Shown here: one piece after another, positions 19,986 to 31,059 of the stretch
Layout: each line of letters starts with the position of its first letter
Position numbering within the stretch: position 1 is the first letter of the stretch
NCBI RefSeq assembly: GCF_025628935.1
Contig: NZ_JAOTIS010000005.1
Coordinates: forward strand, 62,001 to 126,000
Length of the DNA: 64,000 bases
Source: Macrococcus capreoli
GTDB taxonomy: Bacteria > Bacillota > Bacilli > Staphylococcales > Staphylococcaceae
Reading direction: 5' to 3'
The notes under the pieces: model-generated
What the model saw: the letters and a program-made list of their open reading frames with translations, nothing else
Told to the model about the DNA's origin: nothing
Databases searched by the model: none
Position numbers and translations under genes: made by a program

Positions 19986-22244
19986 ATGAACAAAATGAAA
20001 TGGCAAGTGTCCAGGATAGAACAAACAATTCCTGATGACTTGATAAAAAAATATAAAATCTCTAGTATCAATCAAAAAATATTAAGTAGCCGCAATATTA
20101 TTACAGAAGAACAGCTCAATGATATATTCTCAGAAGGTAAGATTCACGATCCTTACCTTCTATTTGACATGGAGAAAGCTGTGACGCGTATAAAATCTGC
20201 AATTGATCATGCAGAGCCAATACTCGTGTATGGTGATTATGATGCAGATGGTGTAACGAGTGTGACTGTACTTGTAAAGACATTACAATCGTTGGGCGCA
20301 ACGGTCGGATGGTATATTCCAAACCGCTTTACAGAAGGATACGGACCAAATGAAGAGGCTTTCCGACAAGCTGCAGATGAGGGCGTAAAGCTCATTATTA
20401 CAGTGGATAATGGTATACAAGGTCATCATGAAATTGATGTGGCAAATGAACTGGGAATGGACGTCATTATTACGGATCACCATGAAATTGGTCAAACGTT
20501 ACCGAATGCATTTGCTATTATTCATCCGATGCATCCAGAAGGCAACTATCCATTTCAACATTTAGCTGGCGTCGGTGTTGCTTATAAAGTGAGTCATGCA
20601 CTGTTGGGTGAACCAAACGTAAACTATTTACCGTTTGTTACGATTGGTACGATTAGTGACCTTGTATCGATGACTGGAGAAAACAGAGCATTGGTAAAGC
20701 GCGGACTAACGATATTAAATGACACACCACCTGTTGGCATAGCAGCACTATTAAAACAGGCTAAATTTAGCGGCGAAGTGAATGAAGAAACGATAGGTTT
20801 TATTATAGGTCCGAGATTAAATGCAGTCGGACGATTAGATGATGCGCGAATCGCTGCAGAATTATTACAATTAGATGATCCTGAAGAAGCGGAATGGATT
20901 GCTGAACAAGTGGATGCCTTTAATGATGAGCGAAAGGCCATCGTCGACACAATTACTGAAGAAGCAATGATAGAAGCAGAAGAAAAAATTAATAATGGGA
21001 ATCGCTTTCTAGTACTTGCAAAAGAAAACTGGAACGAAGGCGTCGTCGGTATCGTTGCAAGTCGTATCGTAGAAAAATATCATTTACCAACCATCGTGTT
21101 AAACATAGATTATGTTAATGATTATGCAAAAGGTTCAGCACGTAGTGTCGAACAAATATCGATGTACGAAAGTCTGGATCAAGCACGTGAATTAATCACA
21201 AAGTTTGGTGGACACCATATGGCAGCAGGGATGACTTTACCAATTGATCATATTGAGCAGCTCGAACGTCGTATTAATCTTTATTTAGAAGAAATATTGC
21301 AAGGAGAACCAATCGTTCCTCAACTGAGTATTGATGCAGTGATTGAAATGAATGATATTACCGTAAAGAACATCAGTGATTTAACGCTGCTTCGACCTTT
21401 TGGAACAGACTTTCCAGCTCCGTGTTTAGGCATATTTAATCAAACTATTAGTGAAATTAAGCAAATAGGACAAAATGCAGCACATTTAAAGTTTAAGACG
21501 ATGTCAGATTTAAATTGTTTAATGTGGCAACAAGGTGAATTAATCAATGAATTTACGGTAGGAACACAAGTTAATTTAGCTGGAACTTTACAGTTAAACG
21601 AATGGAATGGTAATGTGTCGCCACAAATGATTGTTCAGTCAATGCAATCAGAAGCTGTAAAATTTATTGATTTTCGGAATACGCATCCGCGTAAGTTTGC
21701 ATTTTTGAAAGATGAACAAGTGGCCTATGTAATTCACCCAAGTCAGCCTAAACTTAACGAATTTTATTATTATTATGGCGAATTCGTATCCGGTCATGAT
21801 AAAATAGTGTTTAGAGACATTCCTGACTCTTTTGATAATTTCAAAAAAACATTTGACGCAATCGATGCAGATACGGTATATTTTATTTTCCATAAAAAAA
21901 ACCAAATCTTCTTTGAAGGTATGCCAAGTTTAGAGAAATTCAAAGTGTTGTTTAAATGTTTTAAAATGAAACCGACAATTGATTTAAAAGCTGACGGTGG
22001 ATATCTTATTGACCTGCTTAAGGTTAAACCTGAAACGCTGCTCTTTATGTTATCGGTATATAAAGATTTAAACTTTATTCACCAGTCTGATTTAACATAT
22101 CAGTTAAATCCAACAATTCAAAAAGCAGATATTCAGTCATCAGAAAGCTATTTAAAAAGATTAAATGCATTAAAGTTAGAACAAACTTTCTTGTTCTCTA
22201 CACTTGAACAATTGAAAGCACACATTACTTCAGATAATCATTAA
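19986..22244 (+). CDS. recJ: Single-strand-specific DNA exonuclease RecJ
   Basis: A 752-residue 5'-3' single-strand exonuclease for recombination and repair. The DHH motifs are present: YGDYDADGVTS (about 82-92), ITVDNGIQGH, ITDHHEIG and the DHHA1 motif FGGHHMAAGM. A C-terminal extra domain of Firmicutes RecJ occupies the last ~190 residues. The start ATG 19986 has AGGGGG seven bases upstream, better than any upstream in-frame codon. apt follows after 29 bases, as in staphylococci. Confidence 0.95.
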   Translation: MNKMKWQVSRIEQTIPDDLIKKYKISSINQKILSSRNIITEEQLNDIFSEGKIHDPYLLFDMEKAVTRIKSAIDHAEPILVYGDYDADGVTSVTVLVKTLQSLGATVGWYIPNRFTEGYGPNEEAFRQAADEGVKLIITVDNGIQGHHEIDVANELGMDVIITDHHEIGQTLPNAFAIIHPMHPEGNYPFQHLAGVGVAYKVSHALLGEPNVNYLPFVTIGTISDLVSMTGENRALVKRGLTILNDTPPVGIAALLKQAKFSGEVNEETIGFIIGPRLNAVGRLDDARIAAELLQLDDPEEAEWIAEQVDAFNDERKAIVDTITEEAMIEAEEKINNGNRFLVLAKENWNEGVVGIVASRIVEKYHLPTIVLNIDYVNDYAKGSARSVEQISMYESLDQARELITKFGGHHMAAGMTLPIDHIEQLERRINLYLEEILQGEPIVPQLSIDAVIEMNDITVKNISDLTLLRPFGTDFPAPCLGIFNQTISEIKQIGQNAAHLKFKTMSDLNCLMWQQGELINEFTVGTQVNLAGTLQLNEWNGNVSPQMIVQSMQSEAVKFIDFRNTHPRKFAFLKDEQVAYVIHPSQPKLNEFYYYYGEFVSGHDKIVFRDIPDSFDNFKKTFDAIDADTVYFIFHKKNQIFFEGMPSLEKFKVLFKCFKMKPTIDLKADGGYLIDLLKVKPETLLFMLSVYKDLNFIHQSDLTYQLNPTIQKADIQSSESYLKRLNALKLEQTFLFSTLEQLKAHITSDNH

Positions 22245-22273
22245 AAAAATGAATAGACCATGGAGGCACATCA

Positions 22274-22795
22274 ATGGATTTAAAAAAGTATATTGCAGAA
22301 GTGAAAGATTGGCCGAAAGCAGGCATCAGCTTTAAAGATATTACAACATTAATGGACAATGGAGAAGCGTATTCATATGCTACTGATCAAATTGTTGCAT
22401 TTGCAAAAGAAAAACAAATTGATATCGTCGTAGGACCTGAAGCACGCGGATTTATTATCGGTTGTCCAGTCGCTTATGCAATGGGTATCGGTTTCGCACC
22501 AGTACGTAAAGAAGGTAAATTACCACGTGAAGTGATTCGTTACGAATATGATTTAGAATATGGTAGTAACGTCTTAACGATGCATAAAGATGCGATTAAA
22601 CCGGGACAACGTGTATTAATTACAGATGATTTACTCGCAACAGGTGGGACGATTGAAGCGACAATTAAATTAATCGAACAGCTTGGTGGTATTGTAGCTG
22701 GTATTGCATTTATCATCGATTTAAAATATTTAAATGGTATGGAAAAATTAAAAGGCTATGACGTATTAACATTAGTAGAATATGACGCAGAATAG
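22274..22795 (+). CDS. apt: Adenine phosphoribosyltransferase
   Basis: A 173-residue purine salvage enzyme that makes AMP from adenine and PRPP. The PRPP-binding loop [13 protein letters not shown] is at about residues 115-127, and the N-terminal [12 protein letters not shown] is typical of Apt. RBS GGAGG. It is bounded by recJ and, after a terminator, relA. Confidence 0.97.
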   Translation: MDLKKYIAEVKDWPKAGISFKDITTLMDNGEAYSYATDQIVAFAKEKQIDIVVGPEARGFIIGCPVAYAMGIGFAPVRKEGKLPREVIRYEYDLEYGSNVLTMHKDAIKPGQRVLITDDLLATGGTIEATIKLIEQLGGIVAGIAFIIDLKYLNGMEKLKGYDVLTLVEYDAE

Positions 22796-22806
22796 TGAAA
22801 TATTTG

Positions 22807-22848
22807 TAAAAAAGATTGAGTTGCAATAAATTGACTCAGTCTTTTTTA
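22807..22848 (+). terminator. Terminator after apt
   Basis: AAAAAGATTGAGT pairs with ACTCAGTCTTTTT (one G-U), separated by about a dozen bases, and ends in a T-run. relA then has its own upstream AT-rich region. Confidence 0.75.
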
Positions 22849-22914
22849 TATTTCATTTAAAAATACGTGATAATATAGTATTATTAATACATTATAAAAA
22901 GAGGTGGTGATAGA

Positions 22915-25104
22915 ATGAACAATGAATATCCTTATACAAAAGACGATGTCCTTGCAATGACGAAAGCGTATTTATCAGAAGAGGACTATCAATTCGTTGT
23001 AAAAAGCTATCAACTTGCCGAGAAAGCGCACACAGGTCAGTTCAGAAAAAATGGTTTACCTTATATTATGCATCCGATTCAAGTGGCTGGTATATTAGCA
23101 GAAATGAAATTAGATGGTCCGACGATTGTCGCTGGATTTCTGCATGATGTTGTGGAGGACACGCCTTATACTTATGAAGATTTAAAGGCAATGTTTAATG
23201 AAGAAGTCGCGTACATAGTTGATGGTGTAACGAAATTAGAAAAAGTAAAATATCGTTCAAAAGCCGAACAACAAGCTGAGAATCACCGCAAGTTATTTAT
23301 TGCTATCGCAAAAGATGTGCGTGTCATCCTCGTAAAATTAGCAGATAGATTACATAATATGCGTACGTTAAAAGCGATGCCGCATGAAAAACAAGTCCGT
23401 ATTGCTAAAGAAACGTTAGAAATTTATTCTCCATTAGCGCATCGATTAGGGATTAACACAATTAAATGGGAACTGGAAGATATCTCATTGCGCTATATTG
23501 ATAGTATTCAATATTTTAGAATCGTTCATTTAATGAAGAAGAAACGTAGTGAACGTGAAGCTTATATTGAAAATGCAATTGAAAATATTCGTAAAGAAAT
23601 GATGATAACAGGTATTGAAGGCGATATTACAGGTCGACCTAAGCATATTTATAGTATTTATCGCAAAATGGTTAAACAAAAGAAACATTTCGATCAAATC
23701 TTTGATTTATTAGCTATCAGAATCATTGTTGATTCTATTAAAGATTGTTATGCAGTATTAGGACTTGTGCATACATTATGGAAGCCCATGCCAGGTCGAT
23801 TTAAAGATTATATTGCGATGCCGAAACCGAATATGTATCAGTCATTACATACTACAGTAGTAGGACCAAATGGTGATCCGCTTGAAATACAAATCAGAAC
23901 ACATGAAATGCATGAAATTGCAGAACATGGGGTAGCAGCACACTGGGCCTATAAAGAAGGAAAGACGTTAGTCAATCCAGATGAAGCGAAAAGCTTAAGT
24001 AAGATGAGCTGGATGAAAGAAATTGAAGAAACGGATTCAACGTCTCCTGACGCAGAAGCATTTATGGAATCATTGAAATACGATTTGCAATCTGATAAAG
24101 TTTACGTCTTTACACCAGAAAGCGATGTTGTTGAATTACCAATTGGTGCTGTACCGATAGACTTTGCATATGCTGTACATAGTGAAGTCGGTAACAAAAT
24201 GATCGGTGCTAAAGTCAATGGGAAGATTGTGCCGATTGATTATGTGTTACAAACCGGCGATATTATTGAAATACGTACATCTAAACATTCATATGGACCA
24301 AGTCGCGACTGGTTAAAGATATGTAAATCAGCTAGCGCTAAAAGTAAAATTAAAAGCTTCTTTAAAAAGCAGGATCGTTCAAGCAATGTTGAAAAAGGTA
24401 AATTCATGATCGAAGCTGAATTTAAAGAACAACATATTAATATGGATGACATCATGGTTGAAGAAAATATATCAGTAGTAATTGATAAATATAATTTTTC
24501 AACGATTGATGATGTGTATGCAGCTGTTGGGTTTGGTGGTTTAACTGCTTCAGCTGTTGTTAACAAATTAACGGAGCGCTATCGCATAAAAGAAAAAGAA
24601 CAACGTTTAAATCAAGTTCAGGAAGTCAATAAAACGTTAAATGTGAAGCGAGATATCCAAACAGAAACTGGTGTTTATGTTGAAGGCATGGATAACATGC
24701 TGATTAAATTATCGAAATGTTGTAATCCTATACCGGGCGATGAAATCCTCGGTTATATCACAAAAGGCCATGGTGTGAAAGTGCACCGTGCAGAGTGTCC
24801 AAATATTATTAACGAAACTGAACGTATCATCGATGTAGAGTGGGTTAAAGCATCTGAAAATAAAACGTATCAAGTTGATCTTGAAATCACTGCATATGAT
24901 CGCCTCGGATTATTAAATGAAGTATTACAGGCAGTCAATGCGACGAAGACTACATTGACACAAGTTATCGGTAAAGCAGATATTGATAAAAATGCTAAAA
25001 TCAATATTAGTATTATGGTTAAAAATGTGAACGAACTGATGCGTGTCGTAGATAAAATTAAACAACTTGGTGATATATATACTGTCACTAGAATATTAAA
25101 TTGA
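22915..25104 (+). CDS. relA: Bifunctional (p)ppGpp synthetase/hydrolase RelA/SpoT (Rsh)
   Basis: A 729-residue stringent-response enzyme. In order: HD hydrolase domain with FLHDVVEDT (HD at about 77-78), synthetase domain ([21 protein letters not shown]), TGS domain ([17 protein letters not shown]), the conserved cysteine region ([11 protein letters not shown]) and a C-terminal ACT domain. Both catalytic halves look intact. RBS GAGGTGGTG. dtd follows after ten bases. Confidence 0.96.
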   Translation: MNNEYPYTKDDVLAMTKAYLSEEDYQFVVKSYQLAEKAHTGQFRKNGLPYIMHPIQVAGILAEMKLDGPTIVAGFLHDVVEDTPYTYEDLKAMFNEEVAYIVDGVTKLEKVKYRSKAEQQAENHRKLFIAIAKDVRVILVKLADRLHNMRTLKAMPHEKQVRIAKETLEIYSPLAHRLGINTIKWELEDISLRYIDSIQYFRIVHLMKKKRSEREAYIENAIENIRKEMMITGIEGDITGRPKHIYSIYRKMVKQKKHFDQIFDLLAIRIIVDSIKDCYAVLGLVHTLWKPMPGRFKDYIAMPKPNMYQSLHTTVVGPNGDPLEIQIRTHEMHEIAEHGVAAHWAYKEGKTLVNPDEAKSLSKMSWMKEIEETDSTSPDAEAFMESLKYDLQSDKVYVFTPESDVVELPIGAVPIDFAYAVHSEVGNKMIGAKVNGKIVPIDYVLQTGDIIEIRTSKHSYGPSRDWLKICKSASAKSKIKSFFKKQDRSSNVEKGKFMIEAEFKEQHINMDDIMVEENISVVIDKYNFSTIDDVYAAVGFGGLTASAVVNKLTERYRIKEKEQRLNQVQEVNKTLNVKRDIQTETGVYVEGMDNMLIKLSKCCNPIPGDEILGYITKGHGVKVHRAECPNIINETERIIDVEWVKASENKTYQVDLEITAYDRLGLLNEVLQAVNATKTTLTQVIGKADIDKNAKINISIMVKNVNELMRVVDKIKQLGDIYTVTRILN

Positions 25105-25114
25105 GGTGTCCATC

Positions 25115-25567
25115 ATGCGTGTCGTATTACAGAAAGTGAAACAAGCATCTGTTACAGCAGATAACTATTATCAATCCATTGAGCAAGGGTTCTGCTTATT
25201 TGTAGGCATTGGTGAGCATACGACTGAGGAAGATTTACATGCTGTTGCTAAGAAAATTGCAAATACACGCCTTTTTGAAGACGATGCTGGTAAAATGAAT
25301 TTATCCATTCATGACGTCAAAGGTAAAATATTATCCATATCACAATTTACATTGTATGCAAATGTGAAAAAGGGGAATCGTCCAAGTTTTACTGATGCGA
25401 AGACACCTGACATTGCTGAAGCAATGTATCATCAATTTAATGACTTGCTTAAATCATATGGTATTGACGTGCTCCCAGGAGCATTTGGCGAATCGATGGA
25501 GATTGATTTAATCAATGATGGTCCGGTTACGATTTTATTTGAAAGTATCGAAGGTAAAATACAATGA
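25115..25567 (+). CDS. dtd: D-aminoacyl-tRNA deacylase
   Basis: A 150-residue proofreading enzyme that removes D-amino acids (and glycine wrongly on tRNA-Ala) from tRNA. The active-site motifs SQFTLYA and NDGPVT are both seen. ATG 25115 is chosen since GAGGTG sits seven bases before it; the in-frame GTG 25106 lies inside that RBS. It overlaps lytH by four bases. Confidence 0.95.
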   Translation: MRVVLQKVKQASVTADNYYQSIEQGFCLFVGIGEHTTEEDLHAVAKKIANTRLFEDDAGKMNLSIHDVKGKILSISQFTLYANVKKGNRPSFTDAKTPDIAEAMYHQFNDLLKSYGIDVLPGAFGESMEIDLINDGPVTILFESIEGKIQ

Positions 25568-26424
25568 AAAAAATTGATTTAAGACCGATACAAAGATCAA
25601 GACCTTTACGTCTCGTTTTATTATCACTTTTAATAATCTTAATTGTTACCTTACTGTTCTGGTTATTCACGAAACAAAAAGCTGAACCGACGCAACTATC
25701 TATGAAAGAAGATAGTGAGCTGCGAACAGGTCCACAGGCATTTTATCCAGTCATTTTTAATGTGAGTAAAGGTGATACATTTAAAATATTAAAACATACG
25801 GGTAAATGGTATTACGTCGATAATGGTAAGAAAAAGGGCTGGATTGCGGGCTGGCATACCAATTTAAATATAAAAAAAGATACAGTAACAGGCGCGAATC
25901 CTTTCAAAGGTAAAGTTGTATTACTCGACCCGGGACATGGTGGAAGTGATCAAGGCGCTTCCAGTAAAGCTGGCACGGTAGAAAAAGAAATTACACTTGC
26001 AACTGGTATGATGCTCAAGCAAAAGCTTGAAGATGCCGGAGCGACTGTAGTTATGACAAGAACGACGGATGAATACGTCAAGCTGGATGACCGTAAAGGT
26101 GCTGCTGATGTATTTATTAGTATTCATGCAGACGCACTAGCCTCGTCGAATCCACATGGTTTAACCGTTTATTATTATCATGATAAACAAAAGGCGCTTG
26201 CTGATACGTTGCATCTGGCGATTAAACAAAAAGCATTATTATCAGATCGTGGTGTTCGTATCGAAAATTATCAAGTGATACGTCAGACAAAATCACCAGC
26301 AGTGTTATTAGAACTAGGTTATATCAGTAATCCTACAGATGAAAAGTTAATGAATGATAAAGTATATCGACAAATTATTACGACGAGTATCGTAGATGGT
26401 TTGCGCAATTACTTTTCTTATTAA
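25564..26424 (+). CDS. lytH: Cell-wall amidase LytH
   Basis: A 286-residue membrane-anchored amidase: one helix at about residues 17-37, an SH3b domain (about 45-105) and an Amidase_3 domain from about 118. Zinc and catalytic motifs are LLDPGHGGSDQGA, VEKEITL, SIHADA and LLELGYISN. In S. aureus LytH removes stem peptides from glycan strands, with the partner ActH, and so controls where walls are built. The relA-dtd-lytH-hisS order is that of staphylococci. Confidence 0.92.
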   Translation: MKKIDLRPIQRSRPLRLVLLSLLIILIVTLLFWLFTKQKAEPTQLSMKEDSELRTGPQAFYPVIFNVSKGDTFKILKHTGKWYYVDNGKKKGWIAGWHTNLNIKKDTVTGANPFKGKVVLLDPGHGGSDQGASSKAGTVEKEITLATGMMLKQKLEDAGATVVMTRTTDEYVKLDDRKGAADVFISIHADALASSNPHGLTVYYYHDKQKALADTLHLAIKQKALLSDRGVRIENYQVIRQTKSPAVLLELGYISNPTDEKLMNDKVYRQIITTSIVDGLRNYFSY

Positions 26425-26425
26425 C

Positions 26426-26454
26426 TTGACTTTAGTGAGTTAACTTAGTAATAT
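26426..26454 (+). promoter_or_regulatory. Strong SigA promoter of hisS-aspS
   Basis: TTGACT at 26426-26431, 17 bases, TAATAT at 26449-26454. The -35 starts directly after the lytH stop; transcription should begin near 26461. Confidence 0.75.
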
Positions 26455-26460
26455 AAACCT

Positions 26461-26716
26461 ATTCAAACTTAACAATAAGCCGTTTTAATCTATCATTTAT
26501 AAGAAATTTATTGAATAGAGACATCTAAATTTGCTGAAATTAGATGATAAATACTTATATTGTGTAACAATAGATGAGGCTGTGATATGAAAGTATCACC
26601 GTTTTACATGCGTTAAATGTACTGGAGTGGGTACGCGTTTAGTACCAATTAGGGTGGCAACACGGAATATTTTACGTCCCTTATGCATTATTTATGATGC
26701 ATAAGGGACTTTTTTA
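26461..26716 (+). promoter_or_regulatory. T-box leader of hisS-aspS
   Basis: A 290-base leader before hisS has the T-box sequence AGGGTGGCAACACGG at 26651-26665 and a terminator with arms 26676-26688 and 26697-26709 followed by T7. A stem III-like hairpin GGTAC/GTACC lies just before. Uncharged tRNA-His is expected to favour the antiterminator. I could not place the specifier codon with confidence: AGCC...ATCTAT near 26478 and ATAGAT..GGCT near 26575 may close stem I. Confidence 0.85.
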
Positions 26717-26753
26717 TTAGATGACGTTTTTATGATATGAGGAGGAAATCATT

Positions 26754-28016
26754 ATGATTAATATACCTAGAGGTACGCAAGATATTTTACCAAGTGAAAC
26801 ACCGAAATGGCGTTATATCGAAAATCAACTACATGCAATTGCAGCATCATTTAATTATAAAGAAATACGTACACCTATTTTTGAATCAACGGACCTATTT
26901 GCCAGAGGTGTGGGAGATACGACAGATATCGTTCAGAAAGAAATGTACACATTTAAAGATAAAGGTGACAGAAGCATTACGCTTCGTCCTGAAGGTACAG
27001 CAGCAGTCGTAAGAAGTTATATTGAAAATAAAATGAATGGTGATGCAAATCAACCAATCAAATTGTATTACAATGGCCCGATGTTTCGATATGAACGTAA
27101 ACAAAAAGGACGCTATCGTCAATTCGTACAATTTGGTGTAGAAGCAATCGGCGCTGAAAATCCAGCGATGGATGCAGAAGTGATTCATATGATTTATACC
27201 ATCTATAAATCTTTTGGTTTAAAGCATATTAAGATTGTCTTAAATTCTATCGGTGATATGGAAAGTCGTACCACATATAAAGAAGCGTTAGTGAAACACT
27301 TTGAGCCTCATATTGAACATTTCTGTAATGACTGTAAGAACCGTTTGCATACTAATCCGATGCGTATATTAGATTGTAAAGTGGATCGTGATCAGCCATC
27401 TGTAAAAAATGCACCGAAAATAACTGAATACTTAAATGACTATTCTTTAAATTATTATAAAGAAGTGAAGCGCTATTTAGATTTATTAAACGTGCCTTAC
27501 GTTGAAGATGCGAATTTAGTACGTGGATTAGATTATTACACACATACAGCATTTGAAGTGATGAGTGATGCTGAAGGATTTGGTGCTATTACGACTTTAT
27601 GTGGTGGTGGACGTTATAACGGTTTATTAGAAATGTTAGATGGACCAAAAGAAACAGGTATTGGATTTGCGTTAAGTATCGAGCGTTTATTACTTGCAAT
27701 TGAAGCGGAAGGTATCACATTAGATATTGAAGATCAAATTGATTTATATATCGTCACAATGCCGGAAACAGTTGATGCAGGGATTAAAATATTAGCTGAT
27801 TTACGTAATAATGGCATAAAAGCTGATATCGATTATTTAAACCGAAAAATGAAAGGTCAGATGAAACAGGCAGACCGAATTCATGCTAAAAATACGATCG
27901 TATTAGGTTCGAATGAGCTTGAGAGCGGTAAGATAAATGTAAAATCTATGGTAACAGGGGAAAGTACTGAAATTGACATTGATCAATTAGCATCATTCAT
28001 TAAAGGAGAGAAATAA
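26754..28016 (+). CDS. hisS: Histidyl-tRNA synthetase
   Basis: A 420-residue class II synthetase. Visible signatures: RGTQDILP at the N-terminus, motif 2 [20 protein letters not shown], the histidine-binding [15 protein letters not shown] and motif 3 ([12 protein letters not shown]). A C-terminal anticodon-binding domain follows. RBS AGGAGG; aspS starts two bases after its stop, so both are under the T-box. Confidence 0.97.
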   Translation: MINIPRGTQDILPSETPKWRYIENQLHAIAASFNYKEIRTPIFESTDLFARGVGDTTDIVQKEMYTFKDKGDRSITLRPEGTAAVVRSYIENKMNGDANQPIKLYYNGPMFRYERKQKGRYRQFVQFGVEAIGAENPAMDAEVIHMIYTIYKSFGLKHIKIVLNSIGDMESRTTYKEALVKHFEPHIEHFCNDCKNRLHTNPMRILDCKVDRDQPSVKNAPKITEYLNDYSLNYYKEVKRYLDLLNVPYVEDANLVRGLDYYTHTAFEVMSDAEGFGAITTLCGGGRYNGLLEMLDGPKETGIGFALSIERLLLAIEAEGITLDIEDQIDLYIVTMPETVDAGIKILADLRNNGIKADIDYLNRKMKGQMKQADRIHAKNTIVLGSNELESGKINVKSMVTGESTEIDIDQLASFIKGEK

Positions 28017-28017
28017 C

Positions 28018-29814
28018 ATGGAGAAAAGAACAACATATTGTGGCTTAGTCACGGAATCATATATTGGACAAGAAGTTGTATTAAAAGGGTGGGTGCAAAA
28101 ACGCCGTGATTTAGGTGGATTAATTTTCATTGATTTGCGCGATAGAGAAGGTATTGTACAAATCGTATTTAATCCGGATTTTTCAAAAGATGCGTTAGCG
28201 ATTGCTGAAACAATTCGTTCTGAATATGTAATTGAAGTGAAAGGGAAAGTAACTGCACGTGACGAAGCGGTTGTTAATCCTAAAATCAAGACTGGTAAAA
28301 TTGAAGTTCAAGTTGCTGAAGTTAATATTATCAATAAATCTGAAACACCACCGTTCCAAATCGAAGCAGAAACAGATATTGCAGAAGATATCCGTCTAAA
28401 ATATCGTTATTTAGACTTACGTCGTGAGCCACTTGCGAATACATTTAAGATGCGTCATCAAATCACACGTGCAGTGCGTAACTATTTAGACGAATCAGGA
28501 TTTTATGAAGTGGAAACACCGGTATTAACGAAATCAACGCCTGAAGGAGCACGTGACTATTTAGTACCATCACGTGTACAGGAAGGTAAATTCTTTGCCT
28601 TACCACAATCTCCTCAAATCTTTAAGCAGTTATTAATGATTGGTGGATTCGATAAATACTATCAAATCGTTAAATGTTTCCGTGATGAAGATTTACGTGC
28701 AGACCGTCAACCTGAATTTACGCAAATCGATATTGAAATGAGTTTCGTAAATCAGGAAGACGTGATGGCGATGAACGAAGGCATGCTTGCCCGTATTATG
28801 AAAGACGTTAAAGGCATTGACATTACAACACCATTCCCACGTATGACTTATGCAGAAGCGATGCGTGATTACGGTATTGATAAACCAGATACACGTTTTG
28901 ACATGAAGTTAAAAACGTTAAATGACTTAGCATCTAAAATGGACTTTAAAGTATTTAGTGAAGCTGTGAAAAACGGTGGAGCGGTAAAAGCAATCGTCGT
29001 TAAAGGCGCAGCTGATCAGTATTCAAGAAAAGATATTGATGCATTACAAGAATTTGCAAAAATTTACGGTGCAAAAGGTTTAGCATGGGTTAAAGTTGTT
29101 GCAGAAGGATTAAACGGACCGATTGCTAAATTCTTTGATGAAGCAATTACGGCCGAACTCATTGCAACAACTGAAGCTGAAACTGGTGATTTAATATTAT
29201 TTGTTGCTGATAAATTATCTGTCGTTAATGCGAGCTTAGCAAACTTACGTAACAAATTAGGTAAAGACTTAGGATTAATCGACGACAATAAATTTAATTT
29301 CTTATGGGTAACGGACTGGCCATTATTTGAGTATGATGAAGAACTTGATCGTTACTTTGCGGCACACCACCCATTCACAGCACCTAAACCTGAACATTTA
29401 GAATTATTGAAATCAAATCCAGAAGCGGCTGAAGCGAATGCGTATGACGTTGTATTAAATGGTTATGAATTAGGTGGTGGTTCTATCCGAATTCACGATC
29501 AGGAAGTACAGGCGCAAATGTTTGAAGCATTAGGCTTTACGAAGGAAGAAGCTGAAGCGCAATTTGGTTTCCTGATGAATGCATTTAAATATGGTGCACC
29601 ACCACATGGCGGTATCGCTTTAGGATTAGATAGAATGGTGATGTTACTTGCAGGACGCACAAACTTACGTGACGTCATTGCATTCCCTAAAACTGCATCT
29701 GCAACAGACCTTTTAACTGAAGCACCAAGTGCGGTTGAAACAGTACAATTAGACGATTTACACATTGCATTAAACGTTAAAGCAATAGAAAAATCAAAAG
29801 ATGAAAAAGAATAA
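28018..29814 (+). CDS. aspS: Aspartyl-tRNA synthetase
   Basis: A 598-residue bacterial-type class II enzyme. It has an N-terminal OB anticodon domain ([22 protein letters not shown]), class II motif 2 ([19 protein letters not shown]), the bacterial GAD insertion at about 290-420, and motif 3 ([13 protein letters not shown]). Two bases separate it from hisS. Whether it is discriminating or also charges Asn was not judged. Confidence 0.97.
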   Translation: MEKRTTYCGLVTESYIGQEVVLKGWVQKRRDLGGLIFIDLRDREGIVQIVFNPDFSKDALAIAETIRSEYVIEVKGKVTARDEAVVNPKIKTGKIEVQVAEVNIINKSETPPFQIEAETDIAEDIRLKYRYLDLRREPLANTFKMRHQITRAVRNYLDESGFYEVETPVLTKSTPEGARDYLVPSRVQEGKFFALPQSPQIFKQLLMIGGFDKYYQIVKCFRDEDLRADRQPEFTQIDIEMSFVNQEDVMAMNEGMLARIMKDVKGIDITTPFPRMTYAEAMRDYGIDKPDTRFDMKLKTLNDLASKMDFKVFSEAVKNGGAVKAIVVKGAADQYSRKDIDALQEFAKIYGAKGLAWVKVVAEGLNGPIAKFFDEAITAELIATTEAETGDLILFVADKLSVVNASLANLRNKLGKDLGLIDDNKFNFLWVTDWPLFEYDEELDRYFAAHHPFTAPKPEHLELLKSNPEAAEANAYDVVLNGYELGGGSIRIHDQEVQAQMFEALGFTKEEAEAQFGFLMNAFKYGAPPHGGIALGLDRMVMLLAGRTNLRDVIAFPKTASATDLLTEAPSAVETVQLDDLHIALNVKAIEKSKDEKE

Positions 29815-29832
29815 AAAATAAGAATGAAATAG

Positions 29833-29860
29833 TTGCAAAACGAAAAATATGTGCTATTAT
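29833..29860 (+). promoter_or_regulatory. Promoter of 6S RNA
   Basis: TTGCAA at 29833-29838, 16 bases, TATTAT at 29855-29860; start predicted near 29867. Confidence 0.7.
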
Positions 29861-29866
29861 ATAGTC

Positions 29867-30098
29867 ATAAGATAGGTGTCTGAAGAGTTCGATGTTTGTT
29901 TATTCTATTTTGACCTAACACTTTCTGATCGGGAGTCTAATAGGTTTTCTTTTAGCGCACACGCCTCATAATGGAGGACTTGCAAAATTAGAAACGGGAC
30001 ACCCACCTGTTTATAGCAGGCCAAAATGATCAACACTTAAAAACAACGGCTCACTTGGATACTATCGTAAGGCGAGAGACTTTTGTCTCTCGTCTTTT
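29867..30098 (+). ncRNA. ssrS: 6S RNA (SsrS/BsrA type)
   Basis: A 230-base untranslated transcript between aspS and tcdA, the place where bacilli and staphylococci encode 6S RNA. The ends pair (GATAG near 29871 with CTATC at 30062-30066) around a long, imperfectly paired middle, as expected for the open-promoter mimic that binds SigA RNA polymerase. A terminator GCGAGAGAC/GTCTCTCGT with a TTTT loop (30072-30093) and T-rich tail closes it. Confidence 0.8.
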
Positions 30099-30168
30099 AT
30101 TTTGTAATGATTAAGACATAGTAATGTGGTAGGATATATTTATTGAATATAAGAAATGGAGAAATAAA

Positions 30169-30933
30169 ATGAAACATCAATTTTCTAGAAATGAATTAGC
30201 ATATGGTAAAGAAGGTTTAGATGCACTTAAGGGTAAGACAGTAATGATACTAGGTGTAGGTGGCGTAGGATCGTTTGCTGCAGAAGCTTTAGCGAGAACA
30301 AATATTGGACATATTATCTTAATCGATAAGGATGATGTCGATATTACGAACGTGAATCGACAAATTCATGCATTAACAACGACAGTCGGTCAGTCTAAAG
30401 TAACATTAATGGAAGAGCGTATTAAACTGATAAATCCAGATTGTAAAGTGACACCGCTCCATATGTTTTATACCGATGAAACGTATGAAGAAATCTTTAA
30501 CTATGATATCGACTATGTCGTTGACGCAAGTGATACGATCATGTATAAGATCCATTTGATGAAAGAGTGTTTAAAACGTGGAATAAAGATTATTTCAAGT
30601 ATGGGTGCAGCGAATAAGACTGATCCGACACGCTTTAAAATTGTCGATATTTCAAAGACGCATACAGACCCGATGGCAAAAGTCATACGTACGAAATTAA
30701 AGAAAGAACGTATTCATAAAGGAATACCAGTTGTATTCAGTGATGAAAGTCCGATTGTTATTCGTGAAGATGTAAAAGCATATGTAGGCAATGCGGATGC
30801 GCCAGTACGTAAAGCACAAATGCCACCATCAAGTAATGCGTTTGTACCGAGTGTTGTAGGACTGATTTGTGCAAGTTGGGTCGTTAACGATATATTAAAA
30901 GACTTCCCTGTGACACGCGTGAAAGATAAATAA
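30169..30933 (+). CDS. tcdA: tRNA threonylcarbamoyladenosine dehydratase TcdA
   Basis: A 254-residue E1-like enzyme that cyclises t6A at position 37 of ANN-decoding tRNAs to ct6A. The ATP-binding ILGVGGVGSFAAEAL is at about residues 27-41, followed by DKDDVDITNVNRQ and VDASDTI, typical of the TcdA/CsdL group. RBS GGAGA. It lies after 6S RNA as in bacilli and ends at a terminator. Confidence 0.92.
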   Translation: MKHQFSRNELAYGKEGLDALKGKTVMILGVGGVGSFAAEALARTNIGHIILIDKDDVDITNVNRQIHALTTTVGQSKVTLMEERIKLINPDCKVTPLHMFYTDETYEEIFNYDIDYVVDASDTIMYKIHLMKECLKRGIKIISSMGAANKTDPTRFKIVDISKTHTDPMAKVIRTKLKKERIHKGIPVVFSDESPIVIREDVKAYVGNADAPVRKAQMPPSSNAFVPSVVGLICASWVVNDILKDFPVTRVKDK

Positions 30934-30943
30934 TAACATTTAA

Positions 30944-30976
30944 AAACCTAGGATGGAAATGTCCTGGGTTTTTCTA
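30944..30976 (+). terminator. Terminator after tcdA
   Basis: AAAACCTAGGA pairs with TCCTGGGTTTT (one G-U) around a small loop, then T residues. Confidence 0.8.
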
Positions 30977-31059
30977 ACCTTAAATTTACCTTAAAAATGT
31001 CCCCTTTAAAGTAAATACTTGGATTTATAGTGTATGATTGTTTTAACGGAGGTGTAAAA

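Noticed and set aside
31030-31059. Ten extra N-terminal codons on the ABC ATPase
   Set aside because: The upstream ATG overlaps the probable promoter; GGAGGTG points to ATG 31060.
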